A stretch of 64,000 nt of DNA from Leucothrix pacifica (GCF_003172875.1 NZ_QGKM01000019.1:1-64000), one strand, 5' to 3'. Positions 46,531 to 57,433 are shown, counted from the stretch's first letter. Notes: generated from the sequence alone by a model not told the origin. A program made the numbers and translations.

Positions 46531-48087
46531 CTACGGTTTTCTGCCAGACTCATTTACACGAGCCATTCTGAGGTTAATGACTGACATTATCGCGACCATA
46601 ACGAAGATGATGGTTGAGATTGCTGCGGCTAAGCCAAAGTTTTGGCCAGAGTCTTCAAAGGCTATACGATAGGTGTAGGTGACTAATATATCGGTTGTTC
46701 CTGCGGGTACTTGTGAGTCCAGAAAGTCCGGGCGACCACCCGTCAGCAATGAAATCAGTACAAAGTTATTGAAATTAAATGCAAACGACGCAACCAACAG
46801 GGGTGAAAGCGGTTTGATGATCAGTGGTAAGGTAATGCTCCAGAAATTTCGAAGCGGACTGCATCCTTCGATAGCAGTTGCCTCATAGATTTCCCCTGAA
46901 ATGGATTTTAATAACCCTGTGCAGAGGATCATAATGTAGGGGTAGCCGAGCCAAGTGTTCACGAGAACCAGCATAACTTTGGCCAGCGTTGGGTCGCTAA
47001 ACCAACCCGGGCTAATTCCAAACAAGCTATTTAATATCAGGTTGATTTCACCAAAATTTTCATTAAAGAGCCCTTTGAAAACCAGAATTGAGATGAACCC
47101 TGGTACAGCGTAGGGTAGGAATAATAGTGTGCGATAAAGTGTACGGAATCTCAGTGCATCCCAGTTAAGCAGCACTGCAAGTAATACCCCAATCACTAGT
47201 GTGAACAGGACAGTCAATGCTGAAAATACGACGGTCCATAGAAAGATTTTTATGAAGGGTTCTTGAAAGTCTGCACTGCCAAATATTCGGTAATAGTTAT
47301 CTAATCCGATTGATACTTTAAATCCGGGTGTAAGCCGCTTTTTGTTCTCATCTTCAAAAAAACCAGTGTCAAAATTAGGTGTAAGAATGGCATTTGTTTG
47401 TGTGTTAATTAGTGTCTCACCTTCAAATACTTTATAAAGCGGGCTGCTCATAGCAAAACGACGCAGGCCTTGCATGCCAAGCTGTTGGCCGCTAGGTAGG
47501 GTTAAATTAAGCTGCTTTATTGATTCACGCAGTTTGATGATCTGGCCCATTGGTATTTCGTCACCGAGAGTAAATGACGAATTTTCATCTTGCTCTCTCA
47601 GTGTAATCTGCTGTGGCCCGCCCAACGAAATGGGTGGTGATGTGTAGACTTTGTCTTCACCACTCAACTTAAGTTGGTAGCCATCACTGTGTTTATGCAA
47701 GGTAAATGCAAGCTGATTGTCACTTGAGATATATCGCTCATCTAAGAAATACTGTTTTGCTCGTTGATAGTCTAAAAGGTTACTGGAGCTGAAGTTCGTC
47801 AGTCCCATATTGATGGTATGAACCAGTGGAAAAATAACAAACACGCTTATGCCGATCAGGCCTGGCAACAAGTAGCGGTAGGCTGTTAAAGGTTTGTGCA
47901 AGTAGACGTATAGCGTCAGACAGTATATGACTAATGTTATAAAAGCGAGTACGAAGTAACCCGTTAGGTAAATGATTGAAACGATGTATAGCAGTATCAG
48001 ACTACTAAAGAGTAGCGCAGACCACTTCAAAAGGTATTTACCAAACGGTACACGAGGTTGTAATGGAAAGGGGTGTACACTGCTCAT
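46531..48087 (-). CDS. malF: Maltose ABC transporter permease MalF
   Basis: A 518-residue permease with the large periplasmic P2 loop (about residues 95-270) between membrane segments 3 and 4, as in enterobacterial MalF, and FPLVHTINMGLTNFSS before it. The EAA loop reads ATAIEGCSPLRNFWSITLP. With MalG and MalK it forms the importer that accepts maltose or maltodextrin from MalE. A terminator-like hairpin separates it from malE upstream. Confidence 0.93.
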   Translation of the reverse strand: MSSVHPFPLQPRVPFGKYLLKWSALLFSSLILLYIVSIIYLTGYFVLAFITLVIYCLTLYVYLHKPLTAYRYLLPGLIGISVFVIFPLVHTINMGLTNFSSSNLLDYQRAKQYFLDERYISSDNQLAFTLHKHSDGYQLKLSGEDKVYTSPPISLGGPQQITLREQDENSSFTLGDEIPMGQIIKLRESIKQLNLTLPSGQQLGMQGLRRFAMSSPLYKVFEGETLINTQTNAILTPNFDTGFFEDENKKRLTPGFKVSIGLDNYYRIFGSADFQEPFIKIFLWTVVFSALTVLFTLVIGVLLAVLLNWDALRFRTLYRTLLFLPYAVPGFISILVFKGLFNENFGEINLILNSLFGISPGWFSDPTLAKVMLVLVNTWLGYPYIMILCTGLLKSISGEIYEATAIEGCSPLRNFWSITLPLIIKPLSPLLVASFAFNFNNFVLISLLTGGRPDFLDSQVPAGTTDILVTYTYRIAFEDSGQNFGLAAAISTIIFVMVAIMSVINLRMARVNESGRKP

Positions 48088-48102
48088 TTAGGGTGTTGCT
48101 CC

Positions 48103-48136
48103 AAAAAAAACGTGGCAGGCGAAAAGCACCTGCCAC
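48103..48136 (-). terminator. Attenuator-like terminator between malE and malF
   Basis: GTGGCAGG/CCTGCCAC (48112-48136, 9-nt loop) followed on the minus strand by G and TTTTTTTT. It lies in the 66-bp gap between malE and malF. Partial termination here would keep malE mRNA in excess over malFG, as known for intergenic structures in other mal operons. Confidence 0.75.
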
Positions 48137-48153
48137 CAAGTAGGGTTAAGTAG

Positions 48154-49362
48154 TTACTTCTTCGCGGTTTTTTCTGGTGAGGCACCAATACGTTTAGCTG
48201 CTTGGTCCATAGCTTCTTTTGCAGTTTGCCGTCCTTGTGTCAGGTTCTGTAGTGCGGATTCCATTGACGACCAGAACTTGCCCATTTCTGGCACGTTAGG
48301 CATCGGTTCGCCTAGTTCCACATTCTTCATGGTGGCGACTATGTTTTCATTGCCTGAAAGCTTTTCAAAAAATGCTTTGTTAGCCGGTGTACCCAATGCA
48401 ACATCATTATCAACTGTCGTTAAACCATCAACGGTAAGTAGTGAATTTTCTAAGAACTCAACGGCAAGTTCTTTATTCGGACTCGCACGATTCAGCATCG
48501 CACCGAGTACGCCAATAAAGGGTTTACCGGGTTGCTCTTTAACGGCTGGAATGGGTGCTACTCCAAAGTTAATACCGCTTTTCTCTAGGTTGGACCATGC
48601 CCACGGGCCGTTGATCATCATGGCAACCTTGCCTTGGTTGACGCCAGCTTCCATATCAGCGTAACTAGCGTTTTTGGGCATAACGCCATCTTTAATTAGT
48701 TGAGACAGAGCCGCTGCACCGGTGATGGCTCCATCGCTGTTTACACCAATATCGGTAGTGTCGTATCCGTCATCTGATTTCTTAAAAACGTAGCCACCCT
48801 CAGCAGCGAGCATTCCCCATGTGAAATAGGTGTTGTTGTAATCCCATAGAATTGCTTTTTTACCTTGTTTCATCAGCTCCTTATCAAGCTGACGCACTTC
48901 ATCGAAGTTAGTTGGTGGCGTGGAGACTAAGTCTTTATTGTAGATTAATCCTACCGCTTCAAAAGAGATCGGATAACCAAATACTTTGTCACCGATTGTG
49001 AAAGCATCCCAGCCTTTTTGGCTAATCGACGCTTTGAGTTCTTTGCTTGGGTTGATACTGGCAAGCAAGCCACTGCCGTTCCATTCTCCGATGCGATCGT
49101 GGGCAAAGATAAAGATATCAGGGCCTTTACCGGCACTAGCTGCTTGTTGGAACTTTGCAGTGACATTTTCAGGGTGTTCTACTTTGACTTCGATACCGGT
49201 TTCTTTGGTAAAGGCGTCACCAACTGCTTGAATTCCATTGTATCCTTTGTCGCCATTGACCCAGATAAGGAGTTTTCCTTCATCCAGTGCATATGCAGTA
49301 CTTGCGGTCGCCAGAGTGAAAGTAATTGCGATGGCGGATGCTATTTTCTTTAGTTTAATCAT
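48154..49362 (-). CDS. malE: Periplasmic maltose/maltodextrin-binding protein MalE
   Basis: A 402-residue protein from ATG 49360-49362 with AAGGAAA upstream. The signal peptide ends TASTAYA before LDEGKLLIWVNGDKGYNGI, closely like the MalE mature start (EGKLVIWINGDKGYNGL). FAHDRIGEWNGSGLL, MINGPWAWSNLEKSGINFGVAPIP and FWSSMESALQNLTQGRQT are MalE landmarks with the sugar-contacting aromatics. It delivers maltodextrin to MalFGK2. Confidence 0.95.
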   Translation of the reverse strand: MIKLKKIASAIAITFTLATASTAYALDEGKLLIWVNGDKGYNGIQAVGDAFTKETGIEVKVEHPENVTAKFQQAASAGKGPDIFIFAHDRIGEWNGSGLLASINPSKELKASISQKGWDAFTIGDKVFGYPISFEAVGLIYNKDLVSTPPTNFDEVRQLDKELMKQGKKAILWDYNNTYFTWGMLAAEGGYVFKKSDDGYDTTDIGVNSDGAITGAAALSQLIKDGVMPKNASYADMEAGVNQGKVAMMINGPWAWSNLEKSGINFGVAPIPAVKEQPGKPFIGVLGAMLNRASPNKELAVEFLENSLLTVDGLTTVDNDVALGTPANKAFFEKLSGNENIVATMKNVELGEPMPNVPEMGKFWSSMESALQNLTQGRQTAKEAMDQAAKRIGASPEKTAKK

Positions 49363-49409
49363 AGTGATTTCCTTCAATGATTGTCATGAATCGAACGGTG
49401 CTTAATCGC

Positions 49410-50519
49410 TTAAGTTTCATCGGGCAGTAAGCGATGACAAGCTTGTTCGTCTTTATCAAATAAGTGGTAATGGTGGCTTTTAACCTTGAGGTATACCGTA
49501 TCGCCAAGCTCAACTTTTGATTCTGCGGGTATACGAGCTATGCAGTGATCCGTCGAAGAGCTTGTTTTGACATGGATGAGCGTTTGATCACCTAGGCGTT
49601 CAACCATCAAGATGCATCCTTTGATGGTGTTGTCAGTGGCGGAGTCAACCAAGTCCAGACGTTCAGGGCGTACTCCTAAGGTTAGTTTCTCCCCCAATGA
49701 AAGCTTTGTGGCTTCGACTGAAACATGGTGTAGGGTTCCATCTTCATCGCGTACCATCGCTTCCTTCTCATTGGCACGCATCAACGTCACCTTTAAGAAG
49801 TTCATCTTAGGTGAGCCTATGAATCCCGCGACGAACTTGTTGCAAGGTCGACGGAATAAATCCATTGGCTTGCCGACTTGCTCGACCCGGCCTGCTCGTA
49901 ATACCACCATCCGGGTTGCCAGCGTCATTGCTTCCACCTGGTCATGTGTAACATAGACCATGGTGGCACCGAGCTTACGATGAAGCTGAGCAATCTCCAT
50001 GCGAGTCTGTACACGTAGCGCAGCATCAAGGTTTGATAGTGGTTCATCAAACAAGAACAAGTCGGGATTTCTGACAATTGCCCGGCCAATTGCCACTCGC
50101 TGGCGTTGACCTCCGGAGAGTGACTTTGGCTTGGCGTCCAGATATGAGTTAAGTCCCAATATATTTGAAGCCCAGTTCACCTTTTCATTTATTTCGGAAG
50201 TCGGCCTTTTCGCGATCTTCAGGCCGAATGCCATATTGCGGAACACGTCCATGTGAGGGTAGAGCGCGTACGATTGAAACACCATTGAGATACTACGCTC
50301 TGCTGGTGGCAATTCATTAACGCGCACACCTCCCATGTTTAAGTCGCCGCTGGTGATTTCTTCAAGTCCGGCGATCAGGCGAAGTATGGTTGATTTACCA
50401 CAGCCTGACGGGCCGACAAACACACAAAGATCACCTTTCTCAATGTCCAGATCAACATTGTGAATGGTCTCTATATCGCCAAATGATTTACAAATGTTGC
50501 GTAAGGTGACTTGGGCCAT
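49410..50519 (-). CDS. malK: Maltose ABC transporter ATPase MalK
   Basis: A 369-residue ATPase. Walker A VGPSGCGKST near residue 36, Q-loop VFQSYALYPHM, signature LSGGQRQRVAIGRAI, Walker B LFLFDEPLSNLDA and switch His in VTHDQVEAMTL are intact. The C-terminal regulatory domain has LGVRPERLDLV and a closing DTVYLKVKSHHYHLFD. It energises MalFG. It starts three bases after the lamB stop. Confidence 0.93.
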   Translation of the reverse strand: MAQVTLRNICKSFGDIETIHNVDLDIEKGDLCVFVGPSGCGKSTILRLIAGLEEITSGDLNMGGVRVNELPPAERSISMVFQSYALYPHMDVFRNMAFGLKIAKRPTSEINEKVNWASNILGLNSYLDAKPKSLSGGQRQRVAIGRAIVRNPDLFLFDEPLSNLDAALRVQTRMEIAQLHRKLGATMVYVTHDQVEAMTLATRMVVLRAGRVEQVGKPMDLFRRPCNKFVAGFIGSPKMNFLKVTLMRANEKEAMVRDEDGTLHHVSVEATKLSLGEKLTLGVRPERLDLVDSATDNTIKGCILMVERLGDQTLIHVKTSSSTDHCIARIPAESKVELGDTVYLKVKSHHYHLFDKDEQACHRLLPDET

Positions 50520-50522
50520 TTT

Positions 50523-51713
<1,191 letters not shown>

Positions 51714-51804
51714 TTATTTCTCCTCCTCACCCATAATCAATACTGGGGTTTCACATTGAAGGCATGAACAGACGTCACATGCCCGTACTATCAAATATTA
51801 ACTG

Positions 51805-51851
51805 TAACGTTTAAGTTAATATTCGTAAAAAATCTGTAACGATTAAGTTAA
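51805..51851. promoter_or_regulatory. Two LacI-type operators upstream of lamB
   Basis: TAACGTTTAAGTTAA (51805-51819) and TAACGATTAAGTTAA (51837-51851) differ at one base and are 32 bp apart, i.e. on the same helix face. They sit 92-138 bp upstream of lamB; the second overlaps the 3' end of the glucosidase gene. Confidence 0.7.
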
Positions 51852-53495
51852 TTGAGAAAAGTTTACCCAATTGTTGTCTCCGTCATGCTCCAACCAAGCA
51901 CCATCAAAAGCATGGATTGGCAGGCTTGCAGAGTAATCATCCAGTCCCCACTTGTGCAGTAACTCTTCGCCAATCAGCTTTGTCTGATTGCTTAGGTTAA
52001 ATACTAAAGTGACTCTGTGTTCGTCCAGATGACGATGAAATGCCAGTATCCCCTCAGGTGCTTCAAGTCGTTCAATCTCGCCTTTTACTAAGGTCGGGCT
52101 ACGCTGACGCCAGGAAAGTAATGCTTTGCAGTGATTTAGAACGGAGTCCTCGTGTGCAGACTGTTGTTCGACCGTTAAGTCCATGTGTTCCGATGGGATG
52201 GGAAGCCACGGTGTGTTCTGTGAAAATCCGGCGTGATTGTCGGTGGAATTCCACGGCATAGGCGTTCTGCAACCATCACGTCCTTTAAACTCGGGCCAGA
52301 AGGTTATGCCATAAGGGTCTTGAAGTTGCTCAAAGGGGATATCCGCTTCAGGAAGGCCAAGTTCTTCACCTTGATACAAGCAAACACTGCCTCTCAAGCT
52401 AAATAAAATTGCATGGAGTAGCTTGATAAGATGCTGCTGATTTTCTCCATCAGCCCAGCGAGTTGCTACTCTCATCACGTCGTGATTGCTCATGGCCCAA
52501 CAGGGCCAGCCGTCACCAATCATGGATTCAGTAGAGTCGATAACAGACTCAAGGTATTCCGCGCCAGAGTCGTGCGCTAATAAGTCAAAAGTATAGGCCA
52601 TGTGTAGTTTATCGCCACCAGAAGTGTACTCAGCCATCAGCTTTAGTGAGTGATCATCTCCGATTTCGCCGACAGTAGTACGGCCATCATATTCATTCAT
52701 GAGCGAACGAAGCTGTTTTAAGAATCCGATATTCTCTGGTCGTGATTTGTCATAAATATGCGACTGCATGCTGTACAAGTTCACATCATTTGACATATCG
52801 CCACCTGCCGCAAGGTTCTTGGGTCGTGGTGGGTTGTTCCGTAACTCGCTATCGTGAAAATAAAAGTTTGCTGTATCTAATCTGAAACCATCAACACCAC
52901 GCTCCAGCCAAAAGCGCATGTCATCCAGTAGTTGGCTGACGACCGCTGGGTTGTGAAAGTTAAGATCGGGTTGGCTATTCAGGAAGTTGTGCAGGTAGAA
53001 CTGTTTGCGTGCGGGCTCCCAGGTCCAGGCTGATCCTCCAAACACGGATAGCCAGTTATTGGGTGGTGTGCCATCTGCTTGTGGCTCTGCCCATACATAC
53101 CAGTCTGCTTTGTCATTGATAGTGTCTTTGCGTGACTCGATAAACCAAGGGTGTTGGTCGGATGTATGGCTGATGACTTGATCAATCATGACCTTGAGGT
53201 TGAGTGCATGTGCTTTACTGATCAGGTTGTCGAGGTCAGACAATGTACCAAACATTGGGTCAACATCACGATAGTCTGAAATGTCGTATCCAAAGTCTTT
53301 CATAGGAGAGGTGAAGAATGGCGATAGCCAAATACCATCGACACCGAGATCAGAGATGTAATCTAGCTTTTCTGTAATGCCATTAATATCGCCAATGCCG
53401 TCATGATTGCTGTCCGCAAAGCTTCTTGGGTAGATCTGATAAATGACAGCGCCACGCCACCAGCTACTTTCCGTAGTTGTACTTTGTAAAGTCAT
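51843..53495 (-). CDS. GH13 alpha-glucosidase
   Basis: A 550-residue GH13 enzyme with all four conserved regions: MIDQVISHTSDQHPWF, GFRLDTANFYF (nucleophile Asp), TVGEIGDD (acid/base Glu) and AMSNHDVMR (transition-state Asp). The start WWRGAVIYQIYPRSFADSN is typical of oligo-1,6-glucosidase/alpha-glucosidases (EC 3.2.1.10/20 group). No signal peptide, so it acts on imported maltodextrin or isomaltose in the cytoplasm. It lies between the LacI regulator and lamB and has its own operator-like sequences. Confidence 0.9.
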   Translation of the reverse strand: MTLQSTTTESSWWRGAVIYQIYPRSFADSNHDGIGDINGITEKLDYISDLGVDGIWLSPFFTSPMKDFGYDISDYRDVDPMFGTLSDLDNLISKAHALNLKVMIDQVISHTSDQHPWFIESRKDTINDKADWYVWAEPQADGTPPNNWLSVFGGSAWTWEPARKQFYLHNFLNSQPDLNFHNPAVVSQLLDDMRFWLERGVDGFRLDTANFYFHDSELRNNPPRPKNLAAGGDMSNDVNLYSMQSHIYDKSRPENIGFLKQLRSLMNEYDGRTTVGEIGDDHSLKLMAEYTSGGDKLHMAYTFDLLAHDSGAEYLESVIDSTESMIGDGWPCWAMSNHDVMRVATRWADGENQQHLIKLLHAILFSLRGSVCLYQGEELGLPEADIPFEQLQDPYGITFWPEFKGRDGCRTPMPWNSTDNHAGFSQNTPWLPIPSEHMDLTVEQQSAHEDSVLNHCKALLSWRQRSPTLVKGEIERLEAPEGILAFHRHLDEHRVTLVFNLSNQTKLIGEELLHKWGLDDYSASLPIHAFDGAWLEHDGDNNWVNFSQLT

Positions 53496-53518
53496 TTCCT
53501 TTCCTGTATGTGCTTCTT

Positions 53519-53567
53519 TATCGATTAAGATGAAAGCTAACAGTATTTTCTTTATCGTTCAAGTTAA
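53519..53567. promoter_or_regulatory. LacI-type operators upstream of the GH13 gene
   Basis: TATCGTTCAAGTTAA (53553-53567) and the weaker TATCGATTAAGATGA (53519-53533) match the lamB operators at about 12-13 of 15 positions and are 34 bp apart, nearly the same pair spacing. Confidence 0.6.
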
Positions 53568-53578
53568 TTCAAAGAGAA

Positions 53579-54631
53579 TTATTTCTTGGGTGGTTTGGTA
53601 GACTGACGAATGACAAGTTTGGCTGGCAGCTCGATACTTTCCGGCTGTTCATCGCTTATTGCTAGTTCTGCAGCCAGTTGGCCTTTTTCGTAACCGAGTT
53701 GTTCAATGGTCGTTAGTGGTGGTGTGCAGGTAGTTGCGGCTTCAATGTCATCAAAGCCGATAACCGATAGATCATCCGGAACTTGAATGCCAAGTTTATT
53801 GGCTGCTTTCATGAGACCGATGGCTAAACGATCACTCATACAGAGGATGGCGGTGGGTCGTTTTTTCTTAGTCAGAATTTCCAGGCTCACTTGATAGGCA
53901 GCGTCACCTGTGTTCTCTGCACACTCTTTGATCAGAATCTGTTGTTGCGGTATTTCCGCAGCTTTAAAAGCGCTTAAGTAACCTTCAAGGCGCTGTATCG
54001 CAACATAGTGTCTGGATTGATTTAGCTTCTCTAAGGAGAACAGATTGTCACGCTCTGTAGCATTTAGCTGAAAAGATAAGATGGCAAATTGCTCATGACC
54101 TTGGTCTAGCAGGTGTTTAGCAGCATTATGGGCAGAGGCTTTATCGCTGATCGTTACACGGGCGAGACCATCTATTTTTCCATCAACCATGATGGCTCGT
54201 GACCCTTGTGCTAAAACGCGTTTGACCAAGTCATCAGTAATGAAGCAACTTTGTATGATGAAGGTGTCAACCATCGCATCAAATGCAGGGAATTCTTTAT
54301 CAGAGCGACCAATACCCGGTAGTAACATCATACTCATGTTTTCACGGTCACAGACACTGGCAACGCCTTGCAAAAAACTCACTGCCAACGGATCTTTTAG
54401 GGCATAACTAAATTCGGCATGATTGATAATACCTATCGTATTGCTGCGGCCGGTTCTGAGAACTCTACCCGCAGCACTCGGACCGTAATACCCCAGCTCA
54501 TTCGCCGAAGACACGATATGATCCCGCAACTTAGCTGATAACTGATCCGGTCGGTTAAATGCATTAGAGACGGTTGTTGTCGATACACCGAGAGATTTAG
54601 CGATATCTTTTAAGGTGAGTTTTTTGGTCAA
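53579..54631 (-). CDS. LacI-family regulator of the mal cluster
   Basis: A 350-residue repressor. The LacI headpiece is LTLKDIAKSLGVSTTTVSNAF, with hinge helix SAAGRVLRTGRSNTIGII and a periplasmic-binding-type core (ILCMSDRLAIGLM, LSVIGFDDIEAATTCTPPLTTI). The start is TTG 54629-54631; no ATG fits. Its position and the repeated operators suggest it controls lamB-malKEFG and the glucosidase, in place of an MalT activator. AAAAGCGTTTT (54644-54654) just upstream is a possible autoregulatory site. Confidence 0.88.
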   Translation of the reverse strand: MTKKLTLKDIAKSLGVSTTTVSNAFNRPDQLSAKLRDHIVSSANELGYYGPSAAGRVLRTGRSNTIGIINHAEFSYALKDPLAVSFLQGVASVCDRENMSMMLLPGIGRSDKEFPAFDAMVDTFIIQSCFITDDLVKRVLAQGSRAIMVDGKIDGLARVTISDKASAHNAAKHLLDQGHEQFAILSFQLNATERDNLFSLEKLNQSRHYVAIQRLEGYLSAFKAAEIPQQQILIKECAENTGDAAYQVSLEILTKKKRPTAILCMSDRLAIGLMKAANKLGIQVPDDLSVIGFDDIEAATTCTPPLTTIEQLGYEKGQLAAELAISDEQPESIELPAKLVIRQSTKPPKK

Positions 54632-54737
54632 GGTCCAGTGTCCAAAAGCGTTTTAGGGATCGTTAACTTACCATGTTGTTGATTGATGGGCTACGCTACT
54701 CATGAACTGCGCTTTCTAGCGTTGTGCACTGAGTTGA

Positions 54738-55481
54738 TCAAACAATCCCCCCATTCACACGCAGCACCTGACCATTCACCCAGCGGCCGTCAGGGCCTGC
54801 CAGAAAAGTCACGGTGCGGGCAATATCCTCCGGTTCACCCAGTCGTTCTAATGGCGGCATTTTAGATAACTTCTCGATAAGTTGCGGTGGCTTACCCTCC
54901 AGAAAAAGATCCGTCGCCGTGGGGCCGGGCGCAACGGCGTTCACCGTAATATTCCGGCCCCGTAACTCCTTCGATAGGATCGCTGTCAGCGACTCAACCG
55001 CGGCCTTCGTCGCGGCATATACACCGTAAGTTTCCAGTTTCAGGCCCACCACGCTACTGGACAGATTAATCACGCGGCCTCCTTCTCTCAGGCGTTTAGC
55101 CGCAAGCTGTAAGGTATTCAATGTGCCTTTCAAATTCACGGCGATCTGTTGGTCGACGCTTGCTTCATCGGCTTCTGCGATAGGCGAGAGTTGCATAATG
55201 CCTGCGTTATTCACCAAGACATCCACACCACCAAAAAAAGCCGTGGTTTGATCAAATAATGCGGCCGCTTCGGCCAACACAGAGACATTTGCACGAATAG
55301 CAACCGCCCGGCCACCCTGGTGCTCAATGCTCGCCACGACTTGATGGGCCTCTGCTTCATTACTCACATAGTTTACCACCACACAGCAGCCATCCTGTGC
55401 GAGTGACGTTGCGATAGCCGCACCAATACCGCGGGATGCGCCGGTCACAATGGCGACCTTTGGGGAAGATTGAGCAGTCAT
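54738..55481 (-). CDS. SDR-family oxidoreductase
   Basis: A 247-residue short-chain dehydrogenase. NADP-binding VTGASRGIGAAIATSL is at residue 12, NNAGIM near 90, catalytic Ser in INLSSSVVG and Tyr-Lys in YGVYAATKAAVE; the end GQVLRVNGGIV is usual for the FabG-like class. Substrate unknown. It is divergent from a LysR regulator 100 bp away, which probably controls it. Confidence 0.88.
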   Translation of the reverse strand: MTAQSSPKVAIVTGASRGIGAAIATSLAQDGCCVVVNYVSNEAEAHQVVASIEHQGGRAVAIRANVSVLAEAAALFDQTTAFFGGVDVLVNNAGIMQLSPIAEADEASVDQQIAVNLKGTLNTLQLAAKRLREGGRVINLSSSVVGLKLETYGVYAATKAAVESLTAILSKELRGRNITVNAVAPGPTATDLFLEGKPPQLIEKLSKMPPLERLGEPEDIARTVTFLAGPDGRWVNGQVLRVNGGIV

Positions 55482-55581
55482 AGTTTCACCTCATCAGTGT
55501 GTGTATTCGGAGTAAAAATATCGCACGGAGAGTGGGTATTTAGAAGGTGCATGAAGCTAATAACTGATATACGCTTTTCGT

Positions 55582-56484
55582 ATGAATGTATTTGATCACA
55601 TCCCGTTATTACGAACGTTTGTCTGCGTTATTGAGAGTGGCAGCTTATCTGCTGCTGCAAGGCGGCTTAACACGACTCAGCCGACCATCAGCCGGCAGCT
55701 TAAAGCACTTGAGCAAGCCGCGGGCACGACCTTACTCAACCGCGATACCCGCCGGATGAAGCTTACGAGCGTGGGGCATCAGGTGCTGTCGGATGCAAAG
55801 TCAGTGATTGCATTGGTAGAAGCATCTGATGCAAGGTTGCAGGACGAGCAGGCGCAGATCAAAGGTCATATTCAATGTTTTTCCATCATCGACTTTGGAC
55901 AGTCTGTGGTGAGTCGCATGCTGGCCGGATTTATTGATGCCAACCCCCAAATCCGTATTGATCTGTCGTACTCAAACCGTCCGATTCGCATGATTGAAGA
56001 GGGCTATGACATGGGGATTATTGCCGGCGATGTGACGGATGACAGCATCATTGCGAGACCGCTTGGGCGGATTGAAAGGCTGATAGTCTGTGCGCCTGAG
56101 CGCTTAAATGGTCAGGTGCCTCAGTCCCCGCAAGACATCGCGTGCTGGCCTTGGGTATCTCTAAACACCCGTCAGTTTGGGGAAACCAGCCCACTGGTGT
56201 TGCATCACCAAAATGGCGACAAACAGACGATTACGGTGTCGCCCGTGTTGACCACTGAAGGCGTCACAAGTATTCGTGAGGCCGTTTGTATGGGCTTGGG
56301 TGTGGCGTTATTGCCAACGTGGTTAATTAAAGAAGATTTGCTGGCAAAACGACTAGTGCGTGTATTACCGGATTGGCAGCCGCAGGACATATCGGCTCAT
56401 GTGGTGTATCCATCCAGTCGCCATGTTCCCCGCCGCGTGCAGCACTTAATCAATTACACCACAGAGTACATGGCGTCCGTTTAG
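55582..56484 (+). CDS. LysR-family regulator
   Basis: A 300-residue LTTR: N-terminal winged helix (LSAAARRLNTTQPTISRQLKAL), linker and a co-inducer domain, including VSRMLAGFIDANPQIRIDLSYSN-type LysR_substrate segments. It belongs to the group with one C-terminal LVRVLPDW-type end often placed beside SDR genes. It is divergent from the SDR gene and is the likely regulator of it. Confidence 0.88.
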   Translation: MNVFDHIPLLRTFVCVIESGSLSAAARRLNTTQPTISRQLKALEQAAGTTLLNRDTRRMKLTSVGHQVLSDAKSVIALVEASDARLQDEQAQIKGHIQCFSIIDFGQSVVSRMLAGFIDANPQIRIDLSYSNRPIRMIEEGYDMGIIAGDVTDDSIIARPLGRIERLIVCAPERLNGQVPQSPQDIACWPWVSLNTRQFGETSPLVLHHQNGDKQTITVSPVLTTEGVTSIREAVCMGLGVALLPTWLIKEDLLAKRLVRVLPDWQPQDISAHVVYPSSRHVPRRVQHLINYTTEYMASV

Positions 56485-56501
56485 GTTTATGATGGGTATC
56501 A

Positions 56502-57362
56502 TTATTCAAACTCATTAAGTGTGTCATGAATGCGCTCGATGTTTTTCAAGTGCTTGCGCCCGGACTCCCCTGAGACCCGGAAGGTCTCGATCGCGAGTAA
56601 GCGGGTAAAGCTCATCAGCGCAGTGTAGCTATCGAATAAAAAGCTGCTGGAGACCGGGATTTTGATGGTCCAACGGGCGTAAGCGGAAGTTTTACCGGCG
56701 GTCGGGTCTGTTAAATACAGGATAGGGGCCTTGGTCTGTTTTATGGCTTGCATGATGTTGATGAGCGGGTCTACGCGACGGCGCACGCCAATCACAATCA
56801 CCATGTCATCCGGCCTCAAATCGGCAATGTACTCGGCCATTGTTTCACCGGCATTGGCAGGGAGCAGGTGCACGTCTGAACGAAATTGTATGAACTGCCA
56901 GCGTGCATACGACGCAATATAATGGCTGTTTCGAAATCCCAGCAACCACACGCGTTTGGCTTTTACGAGTTGCTCACAAATGACATCAAGCTCAGAGAGC
57001 GTTGCGCTGTGGTAGGTCTTTCTCAGGTTCTGCTGCTCTTCATCCAGATAGTGCGCGATCCGCTGATCCGCAGACTGAGGTTGCTCGTCTTTGGATTGCA
57101 GATACAGAGGAGACCCCCAGTTTTTTGAGTCTCTTGCCAAACGGCGGGCTTCTTCAAAGTGATTAAACCCCAGTCGCTTAAAAAATCGCGTGGCCGCTGC
57201 TTTTGACACGCCTGCAATTTCAGCAAGTTCAGTGGCCGTGTAAGCGGCCAATTCACCCGGGAATTCCAGCACCGTGTCGGCAAGTTTTCGCTCCGCCGTG
57301 GGAAGCGCATCGTAGTGTTTAGCGATAATGCTTTCGAGCGTAATGTGTTTTTTATGCGTCAT
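56502..57362 (-). CDS. MurR/RpiR-family regulator (HTH + SIS)
   Basis: A 286-residue protein from ATG 57360-57362. The N-terminal HTH_6 domain reads TATELAEIAGVSKAAATRFFKRLG and the C-terminal SIS domain starts VWLLGFRNSHYIASYARWQF. It is divergent from the purine permease. RpiR proteins of this type often control purine or allantoin catabolism; two palindromes in the shared intergenic region are candidate operators. Confidence 0.85.
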   Translation of the reverse strand: MTHKKHITLESIIAKHYDALPTAERKLADTVLEFPGELAAYTATELAEIAGVSKAAATRFFKRLGFNHFEEARRLARDSKNWGSPLYLQSKDEQPQSADQRIAHYLDEEQQNLRKTYHSATLSELDVICEQLVKAKRVWLLGFRNSHYIASYARWQFIQFRSDVHLLPANAGETMAEYIADLRPDDMVIVIGVRRRVDPLINIMQAIKQTKAPILYLTDPTAGKTSAYARWTIKIPVSSSFLFDSYTALMSFTRLLAIETFRVSGESGRKHLKNIERIHDTLNEFE

Positions 57363-57433
57363 GACTGTTTTTGTTATCTGGCCGGTCTGCAAGTTTACGA
57401 CATTCCGAGGCTGAACATGAGGCCAATAGTCAA

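Noticed and set aside
54643-54672. AAAAGCGTTTT and GTTAACTTA near the lacI start as further members of the mal operator set
   Set aside because: The first is a LacI-like palindrome and could be autoregulatory, but it differs in sequence and spacing from the lamB/GH13 operators; the second is only a half match.
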